A stretch of 64,000 bases of DNA from CAZENU01 sp965117035 (GCA_965117035.1 OZ220748.1:434001-498000), one strand, 5' to 3'; shown: positions 36,219 through 45,900, numbered from the stretch's first letter. Translations and numbers: made by a program. The notes: generated by a model not told the origin, from the letters alone.

Positions 36219-36412
36219 CCCGGGATCTGCGCGTCGAGGTGTTCGAAGGGGGTGTGAATGGGGAAACCGCCGCTGCCGTGCCGATTCCGTATCCGAGTAG
36301 CACCGACAGCTCAGCGGTGCGGGGACGGCGCTGAGGCCCCTAGCCGCCCTCTCAAGAGGGCTGTGAACACGCTGCAGGTCTCTGCTGGCCCTACGATCCT
36401 GCTTGAGCTATA

Positions 36413-36955
36413 GTGCCGGACGTTAGAGCAGTTACTGGGGCAGAGAAACACCCTTTGCAAGACGCCGTGCTGACGCTAGAATACCGCAAAGAGGCATTGT
36501 CCAAGGCCTACATCCATGCGGTAGCAGCGATGGCTGGATACACCACCGCAGACCCCTACCCTGACCTAGATGGCGTAGACATACAGGTTCAGGCTGGTGG
36601 TGTCCTTCGACCGGGCATCCACGTTCAGGCGAAGGCAACAACCCAATTGGGCTCCCCGGATTCCGAAGGCTTTTTCCATTTCCCGCTGAAGGTTCGCAAC
36701 TATGATCTGTTGAGGATGGCGACGCAGACTCCGAGGCTGCTCGTCGTCTTGGACATGCCGCCGGAAGAGGAGGAATGGTTCAGCCAGACTGCCGACGCTC
36801 TAACTCTGCGGCGATGCGCGTACTGGCTTGCCTTGAAGGGATGTGGACCTGTGGCGAACCAGCATACGGTCACGGTGCGCATACCACAGTGCAATGTGTT
36901 CGCCCCGTCCGGTCTTCAATCCCTCATGGAGCAATCAAGGAAGGGGAGCATCTAG
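36413..36955 (+). CDS. DUF4365 protein (PD-(D/E)XK nuclease-like)
   Basis: A 180-aa DUF4365 protein: EALSKAYIHAVAAMAGY, LDGVDIQV, IHVQAKATTQ, KVRNYDLLRMATQTPRLLVVLDMP, RRCAYWLALKG and VRIPQCNVFAPSGLQSLM. Asp56 with Gln72-X-Lys74 fits a PD-(D/E)XK-like site with Gln in the acidic position. DUF4365 genes are frequent in defence islands. GTG start; the next gene begins on the last base of its stop (TAGTG). Confidence 0.8.
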   Translation: MPDVRAVTGAEKHPLQDAVLTLEYRKEALSKAYIHAVAAMAGYTTADPYPDLDGVDIQVQAGGVLRPGIHVQAKATTQLGSPDSEGFFHFPLKVRNYDLLRMATQTPRLLVVLDMPPEEEEWFSQTADALTLRRCAYWLALKGCGPVANQHTVTVRIPQCNVFAPSGLQSLMEQSRKGSI

Positions 36956-38103
36956 TGGAAGCAGGGATAGGACGACCAGATGCTCTTCGGGATGTCACGC
37001 CTACAGCCCTCGTCAGATTTGCCGAGGATATGGGATGGCGCAAGTCTGAGCCGTATCGTGACTACTCCACAGTGTATATTGCTGACGGTCTGCCCGAACT
37101 CATACTGCCAGACATCGAAGAATTGGGCGACTACGCACAAGTTGTGTGGAGTCTCCTAGAGATGTTCGCCAGCGTCGGCGACTCTGAGCCGCTGGATGTG
37201 TACCGTGACCTTCTGACGATTGACCGTGATGTTGTTCGCGTCCGGGTGGATGATGGAGACAGTATTCCACTTGGGAGTGCCGACGACCTGATAAGTGGAG
37301 TTCGGGACATGCTCACCGCCACAGCTTGTTCCCTGAGCACCCCCCAGGCAGTGTATCGCAGCAATAGGTCGGTGACCGCCCTCGTGAATCAGGTCCGTTT
37401 GGGGCATACCGAACCTGGCAGCTATGTCGTGGTCCTGTACACCCCAGTCGTGACGGCACGGGTTGGAGCGATAGAGGATGACCCAGATGATCTTCTCGCT
37501 CCGCAACACCGCCGCATGACGAGGCGGTTGGATGAAGCACTGACGACCACGCGGGAGGTCTTGGAGAGTGGCGACCTCACCAGTGATCGGGAGAGCATGG
37601 ATGCTGTTGTCAAAAGGGGCGTCAGCGCGAACCTGTGCGAGTCTCTGGCTGGTCTGATCAGCACTTCGGTTTCGTCGTTGAGAATAGGGGTTACTTGGGC
37701 CAAGACACGCCCAGTGAAGTCGCCCCGCAAGGTCTTTCAATTCGTCAGACCAGAGATGCATCGCCTTGAGACCGCTGCACGACTGTTTCGGGAAACAGCC
37801 CCGCAGCCCAACACGCAACTTGTGGGGGTTGTAACTCAGCTCCGCCGTGCTGAGTCGGAGTCTGACGGCAACATCACGCTCCGGACGATTGTGGAGGAGG
37901 GAGGGAACCTCCGCTCCGTCACGGCGAATCTGAGTCCGTCAGACTATAACCTTGCGATTCAAGCGCACCGTGACAAGGCGAACATAGTAGTTACAGGGGC
38001 ATTGGAGAAAGTGGGTTCACGGTGGCACCTTCGAGACCCCTTGATTACTGATACGGTTCCTCGGAATCCCGATGAGTCAGCGGTTCAGTCTACTTTTCCC
38101 TAG
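36955..38103 (+). CDS. Hypothetical partner of DUF4365 protein (382 aa)
   Basis: I do not recognise the family. GTG at 36955 overlaps the DUF4365 stop by one base, with AAGGGGAG upstream, so the two are translationally coupled. The protein is soluble. Its C-terminal third (RTIVEEGGNLRSVTANLS, KANIVVTGALEKVGSRWHLRDP) looks beta-rich and OB-like. No signal peptide or membrane segment. Considered with its neighbours, a nuclease-associated role is inferred only from coupling. Confidence 0.75.
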   Translation: MEAGIGRPDALRDVTPTALVRFAEDMGWRKSEPYRDYSTVYIADGLPELILPDIEELGDYAQVVWSLLEMFASVGDSEPLDVYRDLLTIDRDVVRVRVDDGDSIPLGSADDLISGVRDMLTATACSLSTPQAVYRSNRSVTALVNQVRLGHTEPGSYVVVLYTPVVTARVGAIEDDPDDLLAPQHRRMTRRLDEALTTTREVLESGDLTSDRESMDAVVKRGVSANLCESLAGLISTSVSSLRIGVTWAKTRPVKSPRKVFQFVRPEMHRLETAARLFRETAPQPNTQLVGVVTQLRRAESESDGNITLRTIVEEGGNLRSVTANLSPSDYNLAIQAHRDKANIVVTGALEKVGSRWHLRDPLITDTVPRNPDESAVQSTFP

Positions 38104-38144
38104 TAGACGGCATCGCGGCTTGTCGCAACGACGGAGGTGCGAAC

Positions 38145-38381
38145 TTGCAACAGTGGGACGAAGGCCAACTAAAGTCAAAGATCGCGGCTCGAATTCTCAG
38201 CTTCCTTCATATTCCTGGCCGTATTCAGACCTTTACCATCACGCACGAACACGCCTATGTCCTCGAGAAGGTACAGGAAGACATCGAAGCCAACGGCCCG
38301 TTGGATATGGATGAAGAGCGCCTTGGCAGAATCGTGGATGGAGCGATGGCCGAGTTGAAGAAGGGAGCGCGAAACGGATGA
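38145..38381 (+). CDS. Small hypothetical protein (78 aa), third gene of DUF4365 operon
   Basis: TTG start with GGAGGTG 5 bases upstream. An acidic helical protein (VLEKVQEDIEANGPLDMDEERLGRIVDGAMAEL), unrecognised. It follows the 382-aa gene by 41 bases and is followed by a strong hairpin, so it probably ends the operon. Confidence 0.65.
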   Translation: MQQWDEGQLKSKIAARILSFLHIPGRIQTFTITHEHAYVLEKVQEDIEANGPLDMDEERLGRIVDGAMAELKKGARNG

Positions 38382-38438
38382 AACGCGACCACAGCGTGAT
38401 CAGGGCCCTCAGTATGTGGGGCCGTCTGACCTGGCAGG

Positions 38439-38475
38439 GACACCTCACTCGCTGCTGAACGGCGAGTGAGGTGTC
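38439..38475. terminator. Perfect 14-bp hairpin after DUF4365 operon
   Basis: GACACCTCACTCGC (38439-38452) and GCGAGTGAGGTGTC (38462-38475) are perfect complements around a 9-base loop. There is no T-run, so it may be a terminator-like stabiliser or a palindromic repeat. Confidence 0.5.
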
Positions 38476-38923
38476 TCGCCATGGCCGTTGCCTGCGGCTC
38501 TGGAAGTGGTCGGCCGCGACTCTGTCGGCGGCCGGCACGGTGGGGCTTGGTGTCGCTGGTCTAGCCGACTCAAAGGACCCCGCGAGTCCTCGGCCCGCTT
38601 GCAGCACCGGTAGCTGGCTGATTCTGTTCTGCGGCTGTTCTAGAGTCATGACCCTCCCTCCGTCTCCCGTCCGACTCGCCCACGCCTTCCATGCGAGCGC
38701 TCCCACGACGACGTTGACCATGACGATGCTACCGAAGGCGGGGCCAAAGCCAACCCGACCGTTGCCGCGCCAGTCATTTGCCGCCTGTTTCGAGACGTGG
38801 CCCCGGTCGAGAGCGTGGACGGCGGCGGGCGTCAGCACGCCGACCACCGCAACCTAGTGCGAAAAACACGCCGCCCCCCCCCGCGTGATCCACCCCGCTC
38901 GACCGCTCGCGAGCCCGCCCGCC
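38476..38923. other. Intergenic region, no supported gene
   Basis: Long frames on both strands here look like GC-rich shadows. A run of about ten C's near 38870 is the main oddity and would be prone to sequencing error. Confidence 0.35.
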
Positions 38924-39337
38924 CTATCTGCCCCTACCTGAGCAGAACGCTTGGGCATCTCCGGGTGGGTGGGAGAGCGGAACGTACATCTCTCGCGTCC
39001 GGCGGCGACGCTCGCGCACGTAGTCCTTGACTATCGTGTACTTTCCGTCGAAGCCGTGCTCGGCTCTCAGACGCTCGTAGATCCGCTTCGCGGTGTGACG
39101 CTGCTTCTTCGGGAGGCTACGGTCCTCGTCCAGAATACGGTCGATCACCCCGCCGTACGGGTCCAGCTTCGGCCGACGGGGCGGTGACTGCCGGCGGTAC
39201 CCGGGTGGCACCGAGTACTGAAGCATCTTGCGCACCGTGTCCCGGTGCAGCCCGAACACCCGGGCAGCCTCCCGCGTGCTCATCCCCTCCACCATGCAGG
39301 CCCGGCGCACCCGCGCGTACAACTCCACCTTGTACAT
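38924..39337 (-). pseudogene. istA: IS21-family transposase IstA, N-terminal fragment
   Basis: The 138-aa frame begins MYKVELYARVRRACMVEGMS, then TREAARVFGLHRDTVRKMLQY, PPGYRRQSPPRRPKLDP and REMYVPLSHPPGDAQ, the N-terminus of an IS21 IstA transposase. Homology stops at SHPPGDAQ, just before the catalytic DDE core, and the rest of istA and istB are absent. This is a truncated IS21 remnant that cannot transpose. Confidence 0.85.
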
Positions 39338-39346
39338 CCTCTGCAC

Positions 39347-39378
39347 CTTCCATAGAGTTGCCCAAAACTCTATGGAAG
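39347..39378. repeat. 13-bp inverted repeat beside IS21 remnant
   Basis: CTTCCATAGAGTT and AACTCTATGGAAG are perfect arms around a 6-base loop, 10 bases upstream of the istA start. It could be an IS21-end or regulatory hairpin of the element. Confidence 0.5.
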
Positions 39379-39385
39379 GCGGCGG

Positions 39386-40066
39386 GTGGTACGGTTTTGC
39401 GGCGCCACATCTCTACGCCTTCACCCGCCATGCCGGTACATTATTACTCCGCCCTTTACAGCTGATGGCGATGACTCGGACGGTGATGACGTCGGCGATG
39501 TTTCGGAAGAGCTGGCGGCGCTGGAAGAACGGGTGACGGCGCTGGAGGAAGAGAGTCGTGCTCTGAGGGAGACCGTCGAAGCACTGGGGGAGCAATTGGC
39601 GCAGTTGGAACGACAGGCCGGCGCACCGGAGGACGAGGACAGGCAACCGGGCAGGGCTCCTTCGGTCGGTGATGACGATGACGGACTGCAACGGTGGCGG
39701 CCTCCACGACGGGATCACGGGATGCCAGATGCCGGGGTAGTCACGTTGGAGGCACAGCCTGACGAGGAGCACGCCTTTGGCCCTGCTGCTCCGTTGGTCG
39801 CCGAGTGGCGAGGGCTTCGGACCCGGGACAACACGAAGGGCGGCCGAGTTGACCGGGCCAGGACTGCTGCACGCCGTTGGGAGCTGGAGGTCGCCATGAT
39901 CGGAGACTTCGGCCTGACGCTTCCGCCGGAGACGGAACCGCTCGACGCATCGCGCAGGGAGGACCATCTGAGATGGCGGAAGGAGGCGCTGGCATCAGCA
40001 TTGGCCAAGGCAAGGCGGCTGCGCTGGCTGAGGCGAGTGCTCACGCTGGGTTTGCGGTGGAGATAG
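39386..40066 (+). pseudogene. 5'-truncated gene for a coiled-coil protein
   Basis: From about 39443 the frame reads as plausible protein: DGDDSDGDDVGDVSEELAAL, then a heptad-rich stretch (LEERVTALEEESRALRETVE, LGEQLAQLERQ), then a basic C-terminal half ending KARRLRWLRRVLTLGLRWR. No start codon with a binding site precedes the conserved part, and the IS21 remnant lies directly upstream, so the 5' end may have been lost. The family is unknown. Confidence 0.4.
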
Positions 40067-40342
40067 CTCGCCAGGGCTCTGTGCGACGACTGCGATCTGG
40101 AGGGCGAGCACCCCAAAAGCTGCGGCTGTCGTGCAGGGTGATGGTGGCGTCGAAGCGTGTCCTGCGGGGGAACTCCACCGGGGTCCAGAGCCCGTCGATG
40201 CCGGGGGACATCGAGGCGGGCCCTGCCATCGCCGTCCATCCGGCGAATGAGCGGCATCAACCACTCCCTGGAAGGTACACAGGGGGACCCTCCGCTCATA
40301 CCTCGACGGGGCTCAGCATGAGCACCCCTACTGCATTCCCAG
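40067..40342. other. Degenerate intergenic stretch
   Basis: Minus-strand fragments such as GLWTPVEFPRRTRFDATITL look protein-like but are broken by phase changes. Bases 40231-40272 form one copy of a 42-base imperfect direct repeat whose other copy is at 40982-41023; both encode a SREWLM-L-IIRRMD-like string on the minus strand. Confidence 0.35.
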
Positions 40343-40912
40343 TCACGGAATTGTGTCCCTTGACTGGGGCGATTTGCCGGCGCATCGCCGACGCGCATGG
40401 AATAGCGTTGCTAGCATCCACATGAGACATACACCCAATATCGCCACCGTAGTTCGGTACGTCCAATCCCAAACGGTTGACGTCACTGGAGAACCTTCAG
40501 CTAGGGAGAACATGGAAAGAATCACTAATACTCCCACCGAGACCACCATGAAGACCCCGATGGCCACGAAAAAGACACCCTTGTGCCAACTACATAGGTC
40601 CTCAAGCTCAATCGGCTCGTAGCTTGAAGACCCGGCCGGTGCGACATTCGCCAAAGACCTCAATAGTCCATTTAGGAGTGAATCTAGGGGGTATGTTACA
40701 ATCTGTACAACCTTGTCGATTCTCCTAATCAGCCACGCGAATAGCACCAATATGCCCACCACCTCAAGTACGTCAAGCCTATCTTCCGACGATTGCCCAA
40801 ACATCCCAAGAGCCATCACCAAGAACATAACTATGGCGATTGCTTCTAAGGAGTGCGCCATGAACATCAAGGGACTAAATCTGTCTGTTACGTCTCGTTC
40901 TTTGCTTACCAT
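40343..40912 (-). CDS. Membrane protein with four predicted helices (189 aa)
   Basis: Helices at about 18-38, 49-70, 112-134 and 151-170. Start ATG follows GGGAGGACGAG. The composition is A+T-richer than its surroundings. No family recognised. Confidence 0.7.
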   Translation of the reverse strand: MVSKERDVTDRFSPLMFMAHSLEAIAIVMFLVMALGMFGQSSEDRLDVLEVVGILVLFAWLIRRIDKVVQIVTYPLDSLLNGLLRSLANVAPAGSSSYEPIELEDLCSWHKGVFFVAIGVFMVVSVGVLVILSMFSLAEGSPVTSTVWDWTYRTTVAILGVCLMWMLATLFHARRRCAGKSPQSRDTIP

Positions 40913-41286
40913 GTGCTCGTCCTCCCTGTCTTGTGAATGCTAGTTCCAAACAATACCCGCCATCTCCAGTTTCGTCCCACGGCGTCCATCCTGCGGATGA
41001 TCAGCATGAGCCATTCCCTGGACGCGAGGTAGGCTTGTACGAAGTCCGAGGGTTGGCGAAGCTGATCACCCAAGCAGCTTCGCCGACGCCCTTAGTCGTC
41101 AGGTGGCGTCTCTGGCTCGACGGCAGGTGGGCGGTGCCGTGGCTCACTCCCCCAACGATGCCTTCTGCCAGCAGATCGGCTAAGGTGCGGCGGACCGTCG
41201 TGTGAGGCTCACCGAGGATGTCGCCAGCTCCGTTGGATCGACGACGGGCGCCCGGTTGATGGCGCCGAGCTTCTGTCGGTGGCAGT
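40913..41286. other. Intergenic region, possible gene remnant
   Basis: The second copy of the 42-base imperfect repeat (40982-41023) lies here in a minus-strand stretch readable as DFVQAYLASREWLMLIIRRM. No complete gene is supported. Confidence 0.35.
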
Positions 41287-42480
41287 TCAGGGCGAGGCAG
41301 TCAGTTCGTTCCTGACGGATTCGGGCACCTCTATGTCGACGCCGAGGCGTCCATCGGTCGCCACTTCCTTGTATGTGAGGCATGGGCCGGAGTGCACTTC
41401 GGGGTTCTTGTGCAACTCCCATGTGTAGCCCTCCAACGCGAAAGTCATGCCGTCCACGACGAGGGTGAGGTCCAAAGACTTGTCGATAGGTTCCCACTCC
41501 CAGAGATTGACATAGGACTCGTCCAGCGTGACCTGTATACGCAGGTTCCCGTCGACGGTCTCGTCTACACTTATATCCTCTGGAAGTCCGTCATTGAGGA
41601 CGGAAAGCATGGCCCGGTGAAGCTTACCGTTCCACAGCCAATAGGAACTGGCATCTACGACTGTTTCCCTTTCGACCTTCTCCCAAGTCGCTCCAGATAT
41701 GCGCCGCCAATGGGTCCACTCCCCATCTTCTTGGGAGTAGACTATGTAGAATTGATCGGTGTGAAAGTCCAGGAATATCAGGGCGGGATCGTCATTGAAC
41801 ACGGTGAAGTCCCCAATCGCCATATCTATAGGGCCTCTCCTGACACCGAAGGTCTGGTTGCACCCTCTATCGGTCCACCCGCCGCTCAGGCGGAAGCTCG
41901 CAGATTCCGCCCGTTCCAGTGCGAAGTAGGCCCGCCATACGAGACCGAGCGGATCGTCAAGCTCTCCGTCCGATTCGACCTTCGGGTCGTCCAGGAGTTC
42001 AGCTATATCGACGCCGAGGCGTCCGTCGGTTCCCACTTCCTTGTAGGCGAGACATGCGTCGGGGTCCGCGCCTGGAGTTTCGTGCAGCTCCCAGCTGTAT
42101 CCCACCATTGCGTATGTCTCGGGATCCAGGACGAGTGCCAAGTCCAACGAATCTCTCCCTGTCCAGTCCCACATATACCCGTATGATTCGTCCAAAGTGA
42201 CCTGGAGACGAAGGTTCCCGTCAGGGGTCTCTTCCACACCTATGTCCTCGTTGGAGCCGTCCCAGAGAACACTGCGAAGTGCTGAGAGGAGTTTGCCGTT
42301 CCATAGCCAGTATGGGTTGGCGCCCGAGACGGTAACTTTGTCTACCTTCTCCCAGTTTCCCTGCGGCGACAGTCTCCAGTGGGTCCATTCTTCGTCTTCT
42401 CTGGAATAGGCTAGGTAGAACTGGCGAGGGTGGATGTTCAGGTGCACCAAGCCTGGATCAAGCCCTGGCCAGTTGCCTAG
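41287..42480 (-). pseudogene. 3' part of IS-interrupted metallopeptidase-like gene
   Basis: This frame encodes the C-terminal 397 residues of the protein beginning at 45882. It finishes the first copy and contains the whole second copy of a repeat of about 190 aa: FYLAYSREDEEWTHWR / FYIVYSQEDGEWTHWR, YWLWNGKLLSALRSVL / YWLWNGKLHRAMLSVL, LRLQVTLDESYGYMWDW / LRIQVTLDESYVNLWEW, LALVLDPETYAMVGYSWELH / LTLVVDGMTFALEGYTWELH. Upstream the frame runs into the IS1182 element. The segment probably has no start of its own, so it is silent. Confidence 0.85.
42477..42480. repeat. Target-site duplication CTAG (left)
   Basis: CTAG flanks the left end of the IS1182-family element and is repeated at 44040-44043. 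Removing one copy and the element restores the host reading frame exactly. Confidence 0.85.
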
Positions 42481-44039
42481 CAGCCTGTCCGAGAAACACG
42501 ACTGGCGAGTGTTTGGGGGTATGATGTTGCCAGTCCCAGTAGCAGGGAGTCGTCGATGAGCAAGACCTACCTTCCCTACGAACCGGACCAGCAGTTGCTG
42601 ATGCCAGCGGCGTTGCAGGAGTGGCTGCCTGACGACCATCTGGCCTACTTCATATCCGACGTGGTGGACCAGTTGGACATGTCGGAGGTCACAGCTCGGT
42701 ACAAGCGGGAACGTCGTGGCGGGCCGCCGTATCATCCACGCATGATGGTCAAGGTGTTGCTCTACGGCTACTGCGTCGGGGTGTCGTCCTCACGCCGCAT
42801 CGCCCAGCGCCTCCACGAGGATATCGCCTTCAGGGTGTTGGCGGCGAACAACACACCGGACTTTCGGACCATCTCCGACTTTCGCAAGGATAATCTGGAT
42901 GCGCTGTCGGGCCTGTTCATACAGGTACTGGCGTTGTGCCAGCAGGCGGGGCTGGTGAAGCTGGGGCATGTGGCGCTGGACGGCACAAAGGTCAAGGCCA
43001 ACGCATCGAAGCATAAGGCGATGAGTTACCAACGGATGAAGGAGGAGGCAGCGCAGTTGGCGGCGGAGGTAGCGGAGTTGTTGCGACAGGCCCAGGCAGC
43101 GGATGATGAGGAAGACCGGCTGTATGGCAAAGACAAGCGTGGAGATGAGTTGCCCCAGGAGTTGGCCTTTCGAGAGGGTCGGTTGGAGAAGATACGGGAA
43201 GCGATGGCGGCGCTGGAAGCCGAGGCGCAGGCGGCTGCTGAACAGGCCGAGACCGAAGGTGGTAAGCACCCGGGGGTGCCCGACGACAAGGCCCAGCGTA
43301 ACTTCACCGATAGCGAGTCGCGCATCATGCCCGCACCTGGAGGAAAGGACTTCCTGCAAGCGTACAACTGTCAGGCGGTGGTGGACAGCGCTCACCAGGT
43401 GATCGTGGCGGCGCGGGCCACCAACCAGACTTCGGATAAGCAACAGGCTGCGGCGATGATAGAGGAGACCATCGACAACGTCGGTGCAGTTCCCAGAGAA
43501 GTGTCCGCCGATGCTGGCTATTACTCGGCAAAGGCAGTCGACGCTCTCTATGGTATGGGCGTGGACCCGTTCGTCGCTCCGGAGCAGACCCGCCACGGCC
43601 GGGTTGTACCACCCGCGCCCCGAGGTCGCATACCCAGCCATCTGTCTCCCAGGGATCGGATGCGACGGAAGTTACAGACCAGCCGGGGTCGGGAGCGCTG
43701 CGCTTTGCGGATGCAAACTGTGGAGCCGGTGTTCGGACAGATCAAGCAGGGCCGGGGATTCCGGCAGTTCCTGCTAAGGGGACTGGACAAGGTGAACGGC
43801 GAATGGTCGCTGATCTGCACCGGCCACAACCTGCTCAAACTGTTCCGCTTTGGGGGGCAATCTGCACAAGAAAGCACGGGGCGATGGGCCAGCCCAACGC
43901 ATCAGGAACTTTGCCGGGTAGTGAGCACGGCGCTAATCGCAAGCTATCTGTGGCCCGGCCGGGCCAACCGGCAAAATCAGTTGTCGCGATCCATTGTCGC
44001 TGACCCGCAAGCACCGTCAGATGATCCTCGGACGGACTG
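42481..44039 (+). mobile_element. Complete IS1182-family insertion sequence
   Basis: A 1559-bp element bounded by terminal inverted repeats CAGCCTGTCCGAGAAACAC (left) and CAGTCCGTCCGAGGATCAT (right, reverse complement), flanked by CTAG duplications. It carries a single transposase gene. The host gene on the minus strand is split at codon CTA in SerLeuLeuGly, and the host frame is intact on both sides, so the insertion looks recent. Confidence 0.9.
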
Positions 44040-44043
44040 CTAG
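42556..44043 (+). CDS. IS1182-family transposase
   Basis: A 495-aa DDE transposase. N-terminal block YLPYEPDQQLLMPAALQEWL, HTH/DUF772 region RYKRERRGGPPYHPRMM and TPDFRTISDFRKDNLDAL, catalytic-domain Asp in HVALDGTKVKANAS, AYNCQAVVDSAHQVIVA, Asp in EVSADAGYYS and Glu in MQTVEPVFGQIKQGRGF. It appears complete and intact. The TAG stop lies in the 4-bp target duplication immediately outside the element. GGGAG precedes the ATG. Confidence 0.95.
   Translation: MSKTYLPYEPDQQLLMPAALQEWLPDDHLAYFISDVVDQLDMSEVTARYKRERRGGPPYHPRMMVKVLLYGYCVGVSSSRRIAQRLHEDIAFRVLAANNTPDFRTISDFRKDNLDALSGLFIQVLALCQQAGLVKLGHVALDGTKVKANASKHKAMSYQRMKEEAAQLAAEVAELLRQAQAADDEEDRLYGKDKRGDELPQELAFREGRLEKIREAMAALEAEAQAAAEQAETEGGKHPGVPDDKAQRNFTDSESRIMPAPGGKDFLQAYNCQAVVDSAHQVIVAARATNQTSDKQQAAAMIEETIDNVGAVPREVSADAGYYSAKAVDALYGMGVDPFVAPEQTRHGRVVPPAPRGRIPSHLSPRDRMRRKLQTSRGRERCALRMQTVEPVFGQIKQGRGFRQFLLRGLDKVNGEWSLICTGHNLLKLFRFGGQSAQESTGRWASPTHQELCRVVSTALIASYLWPGRANRQNQLSRSIVADPQAPSDDPRTDC
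44040..44043. repeat. Target-site duplication CTAG (right)
   Basis: Second copy of the CTAG duplication. Its TAG serves as the stop codon of the transposase on the plus strand. Confidence 0.85.
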
Positions 44044-45882
44044 CAGGCTGAAATCCCCGATCGACATCTCTATCGGATCTCTCCTGACACCGAAAGTGCG
44101 ATTACACGCGCCCCCGCTCAGGCGAAAGCTCGCAGACCCCGCCCTTTCCAGCTCGACGTAGGCCCTCCAGATAAGATCGAGGGGATCGGCAGGTGTAGCC
44201 TCCGATTCGATCAGCGAGTAGTCCAAGAGCTCTTCAGTGAGCACGATCAGCTTCCGGACGTCATCCATGGACATCCCGGGACGCACCAGCGGGTGGGAGT
44301 TGAGCTCGAGTAGCTGCCTTTCTCGTGGAATCAAGGCGCCCAGCTTCGCAACCTCCATGACGCTCAGAGGCCGAGAGCTATGGCCCAAGGGGACTCTATG
44401 AGCAATGGGACCGAGGGCGTGCAGCGCCTCGTGTATGGTCACCGCCCTGATCTCATCGATCGACACGTCTTCTTCAAGCCATATGACCATATCCCCTGAT
44501 GTGGCTTCACCAGAGTTCACGTTCGCACCTGCGAACCCCCAAGCGTCCTCCGTATAGAAGGGGTCGCGAACGCCGAGGGAGTCAGCCTCGGAACGCGACA
44601 CCCCCACGTACGCCTTGAAGTCCGCCTCCTCCTCCGCATCCACCCACTCGAACTCCAAATTCAAGATGGGGGATAGCTCCGACAGAATGGCTTCGAGTAC
44701 TGCAATATGGTCCGAGTCACCGGTTGCCCACACCTTGACGGGGACGTCGTTGAGCCACTTCTCAACTGTCGGCTTTCCCCAACCGCCGCACCCAGCCACC
44801 CAGTCGTTGTGGGGTCCGAGAGCGAAGCCTTCAGGCGGACGGTCGGCATAGCACTCCCAGACCTCACGGTCGACTCCCAGGATGCGTTCGGGCACGTCCA
44901 CATACAAGGTCAACGGCTCGTCGCCGCCGTAGTCGAACTCCAAGGTCGTCACGCCCATGGGGAGCCGCAAGGTGAAGCTCTCGGAGCTTGGCGCGTATCC
45001 GTCGGGCAGAGACAGGGTCAGTTCCTCGCGACAGTTTCTCCTCGGGTCGCCATCCGCTATGCAGGCCGCTGTTACCTTTTGGGCGCCATCTAGCCGGAGC
45101 GTGCCGTCGTTGCGCAGCGTCGCTGTTATCTTGGCATCGGCCGTACCGTCAGACCAAAACCCGAGGACCATTGCTTCAGCATGAAAAGCAAGTCTGACAG
45201 CGGGTGGAGGCATGTTTGTGGGCGAGGGTGTGCTGGTCGGTATAGGCGTCGGCGTGTTGGCGGGCGTGGGTGCATCGGTCGGCGGCGGTGTCGGCGCAAC
45301 TGTTGGCGCGGGTGTAACGGTCGGCGGAGGAGTAGCCGTGTCGGATGGCGCGGGTATGCTGGTGGGCGGCGACGTCGGCGTAGCTATGTTGGCTTGAACA
45401 GCTCCCGCCGTTGTGGGCGAGCTTGGAGTGGCCCGATTCGCAACTGTGCTACTGGGAGTTGGAGACTGAAGAGCAGCCGGTGCGAGAGATTCGTCCAATC
45501 CGGGCCGTTGATCAATCCCTCCGCTATCGCGCCCAAATTCAGCCATGAATACCAGGTACCCAACAGCCCCCAGTAGAAGGGCCAGGACAGCGGCGGTAGC
45601 AGCTCTTCGGGAGAATGAACTACGAAAGAGTCGGATACCTCTTGTCTTATGCCGCCTGCCACGTCTTTCCATCTCTGGGATTGATTCGGCATGGACAAGG
45701 CCTCTCCCATCGTGTCCCGGTGGAATGATGCACTCAGCTACCCTGGGGGTCCCGAACACTCGGTTGCATCTGCGACATCTCCACAGCAGACGATGGTGTC
45801 TCCGCCGCCTGATGCGAATGCTGGTACTTCCACATAGCGGACAGACACCCAGGCGTTCGTAATGCTCACCTCCGTTGGGCAC
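44040..45882 (-). pseudogene. 5' part of IS-interrupted metallopeptidase-like membrane protein gene
   Basis: The N-terminal 614 codons of a protein that would be 1010 aa without the IS. In order: zinc ribbon (Cys14, Cys17, Cys36, Cys39), a transmembrane helix at about 96-117 (AVLALLLGAVGYLVFM), a Pro/Thr/Ser-rich linker of about 90 residues, a beta-rich domain, then a metallopeptidase-like domain with TIHEALHALGPIAH (His484, Glu485, His488). The start of a repeat module follows (IWRAYVELERAGSASFRLSGG), cut by the IS after GDFSL. A truncated product with the peptidase domain could still be made. GTG start, AGGGA upstream. Confidence 0.82.
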
Positions 45883-45900
45883 TGCGATTCCCTATCGATC

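Noticed and set aside
38471..38857. Frames on both strands between the DUF4365 operon and the IS21 remnant
   Set aside because: No binding sites, no family resemblance, and they cross a strong hairpin and a homopolymer C run.
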